From Liquidambar formosana (Eukaryota; Streptophyta; Magnoliopsida; Saxifragales; Altingiaceae), in assembly GCA_039720395.1 (NCBI GenBank), contig CM077821.1:547108-611107 (forward strand): a stretch of DNA of 64,000 bases, given 5' to 3'. The notes below the pieces were generated by a model. It saw only the letters and a list, made by a program, of their open reading frames with translations. It made no database searches and was not told the DNA's origin. Shown piece after piece: positions 47,049-58,723 of the stretch (position 1 is its first letter; each line of letters starts with the position of its first letter). The position numbers and the translations under genes are program-made.

Positions 47049-50000
47049 TCAATAATCACTCCAATCATAACCTGAATAGCAAATAGGGAAAGAAAAGCAG
47101 TCAAGGAAAATCCCTGTTGCAAAGAGAAAATAGTAATTCAACATAAAATTGAGATATACCAGGCCATCTGATCCCTCCATGTGCTGTATTCTTCTTTGGC
47201 ACTACCTCTATTGATTCTTCGTTTCTCCACCACATTGCCTCCTCTGAATTCATAAGTATTGATGTGTTTGGCAAATTCAGTGAATTTTCGATCAACTTGC
47301 ATCCAGAAATGTCTAACAACATTAAGGATATCAATTCCTCAAGTCCCAGGATCTTAGTTAGTTTCTCACACTCGAAGGCAACTAACTTCTTTAATCTTTT
47401 TAGGTTTGACAAATCAGGTGATTTCTCAAATTTGCATGCAGCAATGTCCAATATTTCCAAGCATTCGAGTTCCTCAAATCCCAGGATCACATTAAAATCC
47501 TCCCAACCACGAAATTTTAATTCCTTCAATTTTTTCAGGTTTGACAGATCCATTATCCTTTCCAGTGATGTGCAGTATGACATGTCCAATATCTCCAAGG
47601 ATATCAAAAACCTAAGGCCCTCAACCTCAACTAACTTCCGGCATTTACAAATGTTTAGTTCGTTTAGCATTCCCAAGTTTGATAGATCTGGTAATCCTTC
47701 TAAGGATTCACACATTGATGTGTCCAAGTACCTTAAACATTCTAGCTGTTCAAGCCCGTCAAGCTTAGCTAGCCTTCCACACTTATATACGGTCAAACTT
47801 GTCAATGATTTTAATTTCCCAAGGCCTTGAATCTGCACTAGCTTAGGGCACCAATCAATATATAAGGTTGACATATTGTCCAAATTTGACTGAAAAGGCA
47901 ATCTTTCCATTGATTTACTATAGGAGATATGTAGTTCGAATAAACCTGAGGGAAGCCCCAGAATATATTTAAGATTCTTGGAATCTACTTTGAGTATCTT
48001 GAGCTGAGAAAGGGCACCAATCTCTGCTGGTATGGTGCTAATGCTGGTTTCACCCAAAGTCAAGATCTCCAACTCGGACAATTTCTCAATATCTTCAGGA
48101 ATTTCCACCAGATCATAGCATTTGAAAAAGTTCAACTCCTTTAAACTCTTCAGTTTAGAGAGACTTGGGAATGTCTTCATTGATTCGCATGTGACACGTA
48201 GACTCGTTAAACTAGAGGGAAGCTCTGGGAGCGATTGAAGCTTTCCAAAGGCTAAATCAAGGGTTTGGAGTCCATTAAGCTCACAAATGCTCCTTGGTAG
48301 GCCAGAAATTTTGGTAAAATCTAGTTTCAATATTCTCAGAGAGGATAGTCTACTAATATCAGGAATTTCACCTCGCAATTCAAGACATTCTGAGGCATTT
48401 ATCTCTTCAATCTTCTCTAAATTTGCAATGGCATCAGGTAACTCTGTTATTGAGGACCTTGAAATGTCAAGCACTCTCAAACTTGTTAGATTCCCAATTG
48501 ATGGGTCAATTTCGACCAATCCTTGACAATCTTTAAGAATCAATATCTCTAAAGCTTCAAACGTGGAAAGGTCAGGAGTTCTGAACATGCCATAACAACT
48601 TGTGAGATTTAGAACTTTCAAATTTTTTGCCATCTGTAAAGCAAAAAACAAAAAAAAAACAAAAAAAAAGGAAAAAAGAGGAAGAAAAGAGGTTACCAAG
48701 AAGTATAGGATGTGACAATATAAAACAAAAGTAGAGATATTCTATGAGACCTTCATTTGATTCCATGTCTCCCAGTTGTCACTCAAGATGCTCCATGATA
48801 TATCGAGAATGACTAAATTCTCTAGATAAAAATTGGTTACCCTATAAAGCTGCAAAAATCCGTGCCATTTAAGCCATCTTAATTTTGAAAAAAGATGCTT
48901 TAAATCTCCGACATATGTTTTACCTCCACAAGGTATTCCTTCATCCACTTGGAGATACCTTAGATTGTTTAGTAGCCCAAACTTTTTCATTGGAAAAGAC
49001 TCCATCTCGCCCACAAAGTGGGTAGGCTTAATACAAAGGACTTCAACATTGATGGCTTCATCCTTCTGGGTTTCCTGCAAATAGAAAACCTTAAAAAAAA
49101 TATAGAATGTTCAGGAAGATGAAATAAATGTTAAGGATTATTTTCTATCTTTCATGCATCTTTTTAATAATTGGTTTACGTTCAAAGAACATCAAAGCAG
49201 AGTAAAACCGTCACCTATCCCAACCCCGTCCACCCCTTTACCACCTGGGTTAGGAGTAGGGGCCTCTATCCTGGTCTGCTTAAAGGGATTTTGATTCCTT
49301 TTTCTTCTCTCTTTATAAATATAAATTTTAAATTAAAAAAAAAAAAAAATCATGTGGAAAACAGAGGGTGTTTGCCCTTAAAAATGCAACTTTTATGGTG
49401 CCCAAGTGGCTATCCCCACAAGAGTAGCTACATCAATTTGTGTTTCTAAAGCATCTTATTTTGTAATTACATGAATGAGGAAGTAAGAAAAATGCTAAAT
49501 AAGGAGGGTAAAATTCATAATGCACTCGTGTCTTACCTTACATTTCTTCATTGTCATCAAGGCATCCTCAGGAGACCACACCCTCCTACGCTTCCATGGC
49601 TCATCAAAATTTTCGTGACGGACAATATCCCTACCTAGGTCTCTAAGTTGATCATGCATCCATAGCACATTATTATCTCTAATTTTAACCAAACACTTTA
49701 GTACAAGGACATCAATCGCATCTGCTGGATAAAATTTACAAGCATCCCACATGTAAAAAGCAACACGTTTGTCCTCTCCAATGAAAAGGCATGCAATATC
49801 AAGGAAGATCTGTTGTTGCCCACGATTTAATGCATCATAACTTATTTTCAACTTTTTTTGGACATCCTCATGCGGTATTTCTTCCAGCATCTCCAATATA
49901 CCTGGCCAGTTTGATTTTTCCTTGTCACATAAATACGATCCTATAATCTCAAGAGCCAATGGAAGCCCTCCAGCAATGTCTACAAATTCTTTGGAAAGAG

Positions 50001-51439
50001 TATCATATTCTTCTAGAGGAAAGTCCCCCCTAAAGGCATGCATGCTAAATAGTTGAAGAGAATGATTAGATTCCATCAGTGGTGGTTCGTAAGTACTATC
50101 TGCAGCAATCCGATTTAGAACATGTTTGTCTCTTGTTGTAACTATGATCCTACTTCCCAAAGCAAACCATTCACGCTTTCCTGCAAGCTTATCAAATTGA
50201 TCAAAGGTATCAACATCATCAAGAACAATGAGAACTTTCTTTGTGCAAACTCTTTTTTTGATTATGTCAAGTCCTTCATTAACATTAACAATTTTGTCCA
50301 AGCCTTTTAGTTTTAGGATCGTAGAGCAAAGTTCATATTGCAAATCAACAAGACCCTTTTGCTGTGACTTTTCTCGAACATTTTCAAGGAAGCTACATCC
50401 TTCAAAGCGCTCAGAGAGTTGGTTGAAGATGACTTTGGCAATGGTGGTCTTGCCAATACCACCCATGCCAAGGATTCCAACAATCTGTACATCACTAGTG
50501 TAAACATTTAAGTAAGTCATCATTTTGTCTACATGACGATCCATTCCAAACAAGTTCCCAGGTACATTTATGCTACTCTTCTTTAACTCTACCAAAACCT
50601 TTAAAGTAACCTGCCTTGCTAGTTCTCCTTGATGCCTGCCGAACATAATTGATATCAAAGTGAAAACACAGCAAATCATAATGCCTAGAAACTTAATAAA
50701 ATTTAATGCTTACAAACTTTGGGCAAATTGAATCATACTATAAATAAGGAGGTTATCAGGAGCCATCAAATTACCCATTAGTTTCTTTCTTCAGTTCCAA
50801 TCCCTTCAGGTCTCCAACCTTTTTGAGAGCCTCCTTCCATTCCTGGACAGTCTTTTGATCGATATCGACCTTGTGTTGGAGAAAGTCCTGCAGATCGTAA
50901 CTCCCCCTTTGATGCCGTACATCCGAAGGCTCGACGTCAAAGAAAATAGGGAAAATCTTTTGTCCCATACTTGTGTGGCACTCGACCATCTGGGAGAGCT
51001 CACGTAGGCACCATTTACTAGAAGCATAGTTCTTGGAAAATATTGGTATGGAGATTTTCGATTCCTTGATTGCTTTGAGAAGCTCCGGGCCGATGTTTTC
51101 TCCTACTCGAAGCTCATTATCGTCCCTGAAGGTGTGAATTCTGGCCCCGACAAGAGAGGTGTAGAGGAAATCGGTGAAAGTGTGACGAGTGTCTTTGCCA
51201 CAGAAACTCAGGAAGACTTCGTATTCCCCTCCTAAGGTGGAGGCGGAGGCGGAAGCGGAGGAAGCATCGTTCCCAGCAGTGGCGGCGGTCGCGCTTGGTA
51301 TGCCCCTCTCCTTAAACAACTTACGAAACACAAGCAAGGAAAGGAGAATTACAGCGATTGTCACAAGACAAGGTAACCGGAACCACCCCTGGGAGTAGAT
51401 TTCCACAGTACAATAGTGCTTCTCCTCCTTATTCGTCAT
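47049..51439 (-). CDS. TIR-NB-LRR immune receptor (L6-like), apparently intact
   Basis: An intracellular immune receptor that senses pathogen effectors through its LRR and signals by TIR NADase activity. Predicted exons are 50775-51439 (anchor and TIR), 49537-50635 (NB-ARC), 48751-49074 (linker), 47160-48633 (LRR) and 47049-47071 (last few codons, ending GYDWSDY). All junctions have GT/AG and phases agree (2, 0, 0, 1), giving about 1,194 residues. The start is the first in-frame ATG, MTNKEEKHYC; upstream open codons lack ATG. No stop or frameshift was seen. Introns are short (139, 462, 117 and 88 bp). It is the only complete TNL in the window. Two foldback MITEs lie 330-1,210 bp upstream. The last tiny exon is the least certain part. 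Confidence 0.85.
47160..48633 (-). CDS. Exon 4: leucine-rich repeat domain
   Basis: 491 codons from MAKNLKVLNLTSCYGM to the GGTATATC donor at 47159. It has roughly 18 LRRs of about 23 residues. Cores include SLRVLDISRSSITELPDAI and SLEILDMSYCTSLERI. This is the likely effector-recognition surface. The part after the last repeat (EEAMWWRNEESIEVVPKK) is charged and irregular, as in the paralogues. Confidence 0.85.
48751..49074 (-). CDS. Exon 3: NB-LRR linker
   Basis: 108 codons beginning ETQKDEAINVEVLCIKP and ending ETWNQMK before GTCTC. It contains NLRYLQVDEG and KLRWLKWHGF, the usual linker and first irregular LRR of TNLs. The damaged neighbour has a broken version of this exon and the LRR-only gene has just its 3' half. 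Confidence 0.85.
49537..50635 (-). CDS. Exon 2: NB-ARC domain
   Basis: About 366 residues from HQGELARQVTLKVL. Motifs in order are P-loop GILGMGGIGKTTIAK, RNBS-A FEGCSFLENVREKSQQ, kinase-2 KKVLIVLDDVD, RNBS-B GSRIIVTTRD, GLPLALEIIGSYL, RNBS-D IFLDIACLFIGEDKR and MHDQLRDLGRDIV. The winged-helix region ends VWSPEDALMTMKKCK at a GTAAG donor. The ATP/ADP switch should be functional. Confidence 0.9.
50775..51439 (-). CDS. Exon 1: N-terminal anchor and TIR domain
   Basis: Residues 18-40 (GWFRLPCLVTIAVILLSLLV) form a strong hydrophobic helix followed by basic residues (RKLFKER), a probable signal anchor. After an Ala/Ser spacer the TIR domain starts at EYEVFLSFCGKDTRHTF. The usual FLSFRG has Cys for Arg here. 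The putative catalytic Glu is in SSKWCLREL, with EPSDVRH following. The exon ends KKETNG at GG|GTAATTT. Confidence 0.85.
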
Positions 51440-51768
51440 AATTAATGGATGCCTTCCGGCAGGATTTGAAGATTCAGATTCTGATTCAGATGATCGAAGT
51501 CGCAAATAAAGGCCCTCTTTCTCCCTCCATTTTATTCCCACCAAATAATTTAGCAGAAGATTTCATGGAAACAACTGTTAACTCATGGCAATTGCTGAGG
51601 GCTGAGAGATTCCATGGAAAAGCACCTCTCTCCCTCTTTTCCTCTCAATGTGAACTCATGACAAAGGCTTATCCAAAAAATAAATAAATAAATAAAAATC
51701 TGACAAAGAAACGTCCCGTAGCTGAAACGTTTCGGTGGGATTCTTTTGGGCACGTCGGTTTCAGGTTA

Positions 51769-52168
51769 GGGAATGGCTATTGCAACCCCCATTTTTATCA
51801 CCCACCCTCTATAGGTTTTTAAGATTTTATGCAAAATATAAAAGGTTTTTATGAAAACCAGCCATGATGTTTATTAGAAAACATCATTTTGAACAACTTT
51901 GTAGAAAAAAGTTTTTCTTAAATCTATTATTTAAATATACTTTTTAACCATTTATAGCCTTTATTTCATTTTTCGCCAAAAAGTCTACTTAAATGATAGA
52001 TTTTGAAAAAACTTTCTTCTGCAAAGTTGTTCAAAATGATGTTTTCTAGTAGACCAAATGGCTGATTTTTGTAAAAACCTTTTACATTTTTCACGAAATC
52101 TTAAAAACCAAAAAAAAAAAAAAAAAAGGATAGGGTGATAAAAATGGGGGGTTGCAATAGCTGTTCCC
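51769..52168. mobile_element. Foldback Mutator-type MITE, 400 bp
   Basis: GGGAATGGCTATTGCAACCC is at the left and the complement GGGTTGCAATAGCTGTTCCC at the right. The 9-bp target duplication is TTCAGGTTA (51760-51768 and 52169-52177). The arms are inverted. It lies about 330 bp upstream of the intact TNL start codon. Confidence 0.9.
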
Positions 52169-52243
52169 TTCAGGTTAGGCTTTAAAGCCCTTTAAATTAG
52201 GCCCGGACTAAAAAAAACTTAAGCCCTTCTGAGTATGCTTTAT

Positions 52244-52648
52244 GGCAACGCCTATTGCAACCCCCCATTCCTATAAGCCCACCCCCCATCCTTTCGATTT
52301 TTAAGGTTTTATGCAAAATATAAAAAGTTTTTATGAAACCCGGCCGTGATGTCCACTAGAAAACTTCATTTTGAACAACTTTGCAGAAGAAAGTTTTTCC
52401 AAAATTTATCGTTTAGGTAGACTTTTTGGCAAAAAATGAAATAAAGGCTATAAATGGTTAAAAAGTATATTTAAACGATAGATTTTGGAAAAAATTTCTT
52501 CTGCAAAGTTGTTCAAAATGATGTTTTCTAGTGGACATCATGGCCGGTTTTCATAAAAACTTTTTATATTTTGCATAAAACCTTAAAAACCTAAAGGATG
52601 GGGGGTGGGCTTATAGGAATGGGGGCCGGGGTTGCAATAGCCGTTCCC
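52244..52648. mobile_element. Foldback Mutator-type MITE, 405 bp
   Basis: The 9-bp target duplication is ATGCTTTAT (52235-52243 and 52649-52657). The two arms are near-complete complements (ATGCAAAATATAAAAAG against CTTTTTATATTTTGCAT), making one long hairpin. It is the most regular of the family here. Confidence 0.92.
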
Positions 52649-52657
52649 ATGCTTTAT

Positions 52658-55436
52658 TAGCCCCATCTTTTTGCATATTTCCTCTTTCAATTGTGAAAAT
52701 GCAAGCTTGGATCACATTAGCGTATGTAATCGGTTCTTTTAATTTAGAATACACATTTATTTACTAGGATCTCATCTCCATCCACGGTCCACCTACATTT
52801 ATTTATTTATTTATTTACTAGATATTGTACACGTGCCTTTGTATGTGAATTTTTATCTAATAATAAAAATGCTTATATCTTTTAAAAAATAATATATATT
52901 TTTTTAATATGATAATTTTTGTCAATGGTGGGAGTCACCATGAAGAGATTATAGTGCACGTATCTATGAGGAGGTTGTATCCTATACTGTTATGTTCAAG
53001 GGCGGAACCAGGAGTTATCTCCAATGGGGGCACTGTGTTGTAATTCTATGAAGTTGGAATTGAAAGCTTTGGAGAACCTTTCTTTTCTTTGAAAAAATTA
53101 TTTTTTGGTAATCATTTCCAAAAGTAATACTAAAAGAATGATATTATTTGTCAACTTATTACAAATTAACTGCCTATATGCTTCCAAACAACTACTATCT
53201 TCTTGTTTTTGGCATTTTGTCAAAAAGTGGTTATCAAGTGGTAATTTCTCTCCCAAAAAAAAAAAAAAAAATATTTGAGCCAATGGGGGCACGTGCCCTC
53301 ACAGGCCCAAGAGTTGAGATAGAGAAAACTCTTCTACTTTAAGCACCACGGGAATAGGATTAGTTATGAATCCTAATTTTTTTTAGGGTAAATTACAATT
53401 TAGGGTCCCAAGTTTGAGTCAAGTTTCACTTTAAGATCCCAAATTTTAATTTTGTCAATTCAGTACCAATAACGCTATTAACGGCAATTGTGAAATGACT
53501 TTAATGTCCCTCAACAAATGACGTCATTTTGAGGAGCAAGTATAAATCAATTCCTCAACAACCAAAAAAAAAAAAAAAAAAAAAGGACTTAATAAAAAAT
53601 TTGCACATAGAGAAAAAGTATTTCAACACAATATATAAAAGGTTTGAACATTAGGAAAAAAAAATGGTAAATTGCCATGTATGTGTGCATGGTGTTCATT
53701 CTCGTCGTAGACATAGGTGTGCCATTCTTATAAATAAATAAAAATTAAAAAAAAAAATTTGGTCCCCAATCTATTTGCTATTTGGTATGCCATTTTCATA
53801 ATTTAATAAATAAAAAAAAACATGGATCTCAAGAGAGAGAGAGAGAGAAGACGACGAAGATGAAGAGGAAATATTATTACCTCTAGCCGTGATTTAATCT
53901 TCCAAGCAGTCAAATTGCTTCCAAGACAGTCAAATTGATATGGATTCGTTGGGGTTTTTGAAATATCCATGCTTCACAGCTATTAGCAGCCTAGCAACGC
54001 TATTATTTGAATACATCCAACAAGGAAAATGAGGCTCTTCAAGACTTTGGCAACAATAATACAGTGAAGTGATGCAACTTTGGATCACTTCTCCTCAGCA
54101 TTATCTCTTCTTTAGTAGATGGAAAAGCATCCCACTGACTTTTTTCTAGTTAATAACCCATATTAATGCTCTCTGCAGTTGATATGCCCATTAATTAACT
54201 ACACCCCATCCAGCCTTTTTAGACCTGATCAATCATAAAATAATAAGTTGAGAAATTTTGCTTCTCATGGGGAATTTAAATCACCTCTTCTACACTATGC
54301 CGTACAGTACATATAAACAGAATCAGGTCTCTGAAGAGAAATCACAAACACATGAAGGACATGAAGTTTGAGTAGTAGAAAAAAAAAATGAATTCTCCTT
54401 TCAAATGCCAGTATAAAGGTGGCCGGTGCTCATACATATAACCAACCAAACACATGCCCGCCAAAACCACCACCACCAACCCGTACCCAACTATGCTTTG
54501 ATTGCAAAAATGAAGAAGATCCAAAAGTAGATACTTCATGCAACTAGAATTTAACTCTAACCCAGTTATCCGAATATGTGAATACATATAAACATATATG
54601 CATATACAATATAGATAAAAGAAATCCCAATATCGCATATCAAATACCTGCTAGAAGATCCGGGTCATACAATCAGAAATTGACTCCAACTCATCAAAGT
54701 TTGTTCTTCTTCCCAAGTAGAATCTCAATCTTTGCCCTTAGGTCCCTGAGATTCATCCATCAACTTAACAGTAGATGTCATACTTTGCTTCTTAACAGCC
54801 AGCTCGTTGATGCATGCAAATCTTGGCAAGATTAACATGGAAAAAGGCTGACCAAAAAAAAAGGAAAAAAGATTAGCATAGAAAAAGAGGTTCTTTGTAT
54901 TAGAGACCTGAATCTCGTGTGATGTTCGTGGTGTCTATTGATCACGTGGAATCTCTTCCATTACAGACGCTCTAAAAGATGCCAAACAAAAAAAAAAAAA
55001 AAAAAAAACTTCCAAGCCCTAACCCTATATCTGCAGCCTTAGTAAGTCTAAGGCTCCAGATATTCTATTATTTTTGTTAACAGCATCCTTCTTGAATTCT
55101 ATTTTAGTAGGATTCCATTGGATTTTAGGTTTTTGAGTAAGGGCCTTTTTGTCATATTAATTTTAAATGAGGATACTATAGTCAATCAATCAAAAGTTTT
55201 TCTGAATAAGAGATATTTAGAAGCAGTACTATAGATATAGACATAGATATAGATAGAAAAAATTGGATTCGTATGATAAAAATTGGTCCACCAAGTTCAC
55301 GATCAATTGACCGCTTACTATCAGCCTAGCTTATCGCCTAGTCAAATCGGTGTAAATTAAAAACCTTGATTCGATCTAGAGAACTAGAAGATTATTATTT
55401 ACATTTGTCCTATTAACTTTGATTTTGCAGCTCAGA
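52658..55436. other. Intergenic stretch, no supported gene
   Basis: A/T-rich, with an ATTT repeat (52797-52816), poly(A) runs and a GA microsatellite (53829-53847). A CAATGGGGGCAC segment near 53019 recurs at 53280. Short ORFs have no motifs. Confidence 0.45.
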
Positions 55437-55942
55437 ACCTATGGCTTCAAAATAATAATATTTTGTTCAATAAAGAGGTTGGAACACTGACCGTTATAGT
55501 CTAGCTCATAGAATTACATCAAATTAAGTGCATTGAATTTGATCTTCCTTATAATTAAAGAGCAAAGGAAATACAAAATAACTATGTAACATGATACCAA
55601 TAAAACAGAAATTTATACCAAATGAGAACAGCCACCCAAAGGATTGGACCAATCTTAATTGTGAGAGTCTAGGCTGGTAATCTGGGTGGAGCTGGAATTT
55701 ATGCTGCTTTAAGAAATGAAAATACTTTGTTTATGGTTGGTCTTTCAATGTGTGTAGGAAATCATACAATGTACCATAGCAAAAGCTATGGCATTGAGGG
55801 AAAGGGTTTTGAAGGCAATCAATAAAGATGCAGAGAAATTTAATGAAAGCAAGTGACGATGAGATAATAGTATAAAGTAGTAACAAAAATATCCCCTAGA
55901 CTGAACTGAACTTATTAAGAGATACTTGTATTTTACTCGGAC

Positions 55943-55985
<43 letters not shown>

Positions 55986-56060
55986 TTGTAATTAAGCATG
56001 AGTACAGAAAAGCAAACCGCATATACTGTTTTCTCTGACATTAAGCCCTTCATTCCAATC
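55437..56060 (-). repeat. TNL 3'-flank module, copy 5
   Basis: Matches copies 1-3 and lies downstream of the LRR pseudogene. It holds a T run of about 36 (55947-55982) and the hydrophobic ORF (minus, ending 55745). The donor-like site of copies 2 and 3 is altered here (ACTGACCG on the plus strand). Confidence 0.7.
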
Positions 56061-56087
56061 CCCCAAGCCCCAAAAGCCACCAACTTT

Positions 56088-57156
56088 TTAAAATTTTTTT
56101 AGGTTCGACAAATCCAGAGATTTCTCGATTTTGCATCCATCAATGACCAACATTTCTAAGGATTCTAGTTCCTCAAATCCTTGGATCACAGTTAAATTCT
56201 TGCAATCTCTAATGCTTAATCCCTTTAATTTTTTCAGGTTCGACACATCTGCTATCCTTTCCAGTGATGTGCAGTACGACATGTCTAGTACCTCTAAGGA
56301 TTTCAAAAGTCCTAGGCCCTCAACCTCAACTAAATTTCAGCAATAAGAAAGGTTTAGTTTTTTTAGCATTTCCAAGTTTGATAGATTTGGTAATCTGTGT
56401 AGGGATTCACAATTTGGTGTGGACAAGTACCTTAAAGATTCTAACTTTTCAAGCCCGTCAAGCTTAGCTAGCTTTTCACACCTACCTACGGTCAAACCCG
56501 TCAGCGATTGTAATTTCCCAAGGCCTTGAATCTGCACTAGCTTAGAGCACCCATCAACACGTAAGGTTAACATATTTTTCAACTTTGATGGATCCGGTAA
56601 TCTTTCCATTGATTCATTGCCCGAAATAGATAGGTTGATTAAACTTGAAGGAAGCCTCTGAATATATTGAAGATTCTCGGAATGTACATTGAGTATCTTG
56701 AGCCGAGGAGGGTCACCAATCTCTGCTGGTAAGGTGCTAATGCTGGTTTCACCCAAATCCAAGATCTCCAATTCGGATAATTTCCCACTATCCGTAGGAA
56801 TTTCCACCAGATTAAAACAATAGAAAAAGTACAACTCCTTTAAACTCTTCAGTTTAGAGAGACTTGGGAATGTTCCCATTAATCTACATGTGACACGTAG
56901 ACTGGTTAAACTAGAGGGAAGCTCTGGCAGTGATTGAAGCATTCCGGAGCTTAAATGAAGGGTTTGGAGTCTAGAAAGCTCACAAATGCTCCTTGGTAGC
57001 CTATAAATCCAGGTAGAATCTAAATTCAAGATTCTCAGAGAGGACAGTCTCCTAATATCAGGAAATTTACCTCGCAATAACACACATCCTGAGGCGTTCA
57101 TCTCTTCAAGCTTCTCTAAATTTCCAATAGCATTGGGTAACTCTATTGTGGAAGAC
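56088..57156 (-). pseudogene. TNL LRR exon, truncated at both ends, one in-frame stop
   Basis: The frame is open from about 57156 to 56088 apart from one TGA (about 56337) where relatives encode the start of CQKLAEVEGL. Repeats match the intact gene closely, such as SLRILNLDSTWIYRLPRSIC and KSLEVLDMSYCTSLERIADV. The 5' end stops abruptly inside LPNAIGNLEKLEE, where a transposon begins. The last LRR and its donor are deleted, and the frame runs into 3'-flank sequence. No NB-ARC or TIR exon accompanies it. Confidence 0.85.
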
Positions 57157-58327
57157 TAGGCTTGGCAATTTGGGTGGGTTGGATGGGTTTGGGTTTAGGA
57201 TAAAAGGGTTGGGTTGGGTCATTAATGGGTTATGTAATGGGAACGGCTATTGCAACCCCCCAAAGGGATAAGTTGACCCCTCTAATTTTTTAATTAAAAA
57301 AATTATTATACAAAATTACTAAAAAGGGCTTAAGTACCCCTTGCCGAAAAACACAGATCTGACCAGCCCACCGGTGACGGCGAGGGCAGCCTCCCCTCCC
57401 GTTGGCAGCCACTTCTTCTCTTCTTTTTTTTTTTTCTTTTTTCTCTTCTTTCCTTTTCTTTTCCTTTTCTTCTCCTCTTCTCTCTCGGTAGCCCTCTTTT
57501 TTTTCTTTCCTTTTCTTTCTCTTCCCTCCTGTCGCTGACACCCCACCCCACCGGAAAAAATAGAGGTTTTGAAAAAAAACCTCCCTCGCCAGAAACACAC
57601 AGATCTTACTAGTAGCAAAGGAAAAAGAAAAAAAGAAAAAAAAGAAAGAAAGAAAGAAGAGGAGAAGAAGAAAGAAAAGGAAGAACCTCCCGTCGCAAGC
57701 ACCCCATCCCACCGGAAAAAATGGAGGTTTTGAGAAAAAACCTCCCTTGCCGGAAACACACGGATCTGACCAGCAGCAAAGGGAAAAGAAAAAAAAAAAA
57801 AAAAAAAAAGAAAGAAAGAAGAGGAGAAGAAGAGAGAAGAGGAAGAACCACCCGTCGCCGGCACCCCACCCCACCGGAAAAATGGAGGTTTTGAGAAAAA
57901 AAACCTCCCCCCACAGATCTGACCAGCAGAGGAAGGAAATAAAAAATAAAAAATAAATAAAAAAGAAGAAGAAGAAAAAAGAGGAGAAGGAGAGAGAAGG
58001 GGAAGAACCTCCCGTCGCCGTCGCCGTCTCGTGTGGGGGGGAGTGGGGTGGGTGAGGGTTAGGGTTATTTAGAAGAGGGGTGCTTTAGTCTTTTAAAGGG
58101 GTGGGTATATATATTTGGGGGGGGGTGGGGATATTAGGTGGGGGTGGCTTATCCCTTTAAGGGGTTGCAATAGCCGTTCCCTTATGTAATTTGTGCCATT
58201 AATGGGTTGGGTTATGCTCAACCCAATTACTGTGCAAACCCAAAACCAACCCGCAACCGACCCAATTATGACCTAGCCCAGATTTAAACCTAATCCACAT
58301 TCTGACCCGACCCATTTTGTGCCCTAG
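57157..58327. mobile_element. Probable hAT-like MITE hosting a nested Mutator-type element
   Basis: The sequence at the break in the LRR, CTAGGCTTGGCAATTTGGG, and that near 58311-58327 (complement CTAGGGCACAAAATGGG) are imperfect inverted ends. They enclose GGGTTGGGTT-type repeats and their complements. The nested 943-bp element divides it. A target duplication was not confirmed. Confidence 0.5.
57239..58181. mobile_element. Mutator-type non-autonomous element, 943 bp, with internal repeats
   Basis: The ends match the foldback MITE family (GGGAACGGCTATTGCAACCC and its complement). The target duplication is TTATGTAAT (57230-57238 and 58182-58190). The interior is unrelated to the smaller MITEs. 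It has about three copies of a 161-bp unit (ACCGG at 57550, 57711 and 57873), each with a GAGGTTTTGA...AACCTCC hairpin and an AAG-rich tract. ORFs through it are low-complexity. Confidence 0.88.
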
Positions 58328-58723
58328 TTTTTTTTCCCCCCCTCCCCCCCTCTTTCTCTCTCTCTCTCCAAAACCCGATCCAAATATAACTACTAAGTGC
58401 TGAAACTGACCTCAAGTTGAAATTTATGTTGCTCAAGCATGTTAATATCTAATTGCACTTTCTTTAACTGCACATTTCCAAAAAAGAAAAAAAAATCATG
58501 GTAAATAAGGAACTTTGTTTTTTTTTTTTTTTTTTTTTTTTGCCCCTCTCTCTCACCTCCCAAAACGCCGACATCAAAGTTTTAGCCTTCTTCAGATTTT
58601 CAAAGTAAAAAAAAATCCAAATCTAGTTTAAACTAATTACAACCAAAATAAAAAAATAAAAAATCAGGAGCATTCATGAATGTTAGCTTGCTTTTTCAGA
58701 TAGAAGGGAAGGGAAACAATCTT

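Noticed and set aside
51439..51544. Longer N-terminus for the intact TNL (35 extra residues)
   Set aside because: The upstream open codons begin with TTG and contain no ATG; the first ATG is at 51439, just before the anchor helix.
57290..57914. Several long overlapping ORFs on both strands
   Set aside because: Low-complexity Lys/Arg/Glu or Phe/Ser readings of AAG-rich tandem repeats inside a Mutator-type element.
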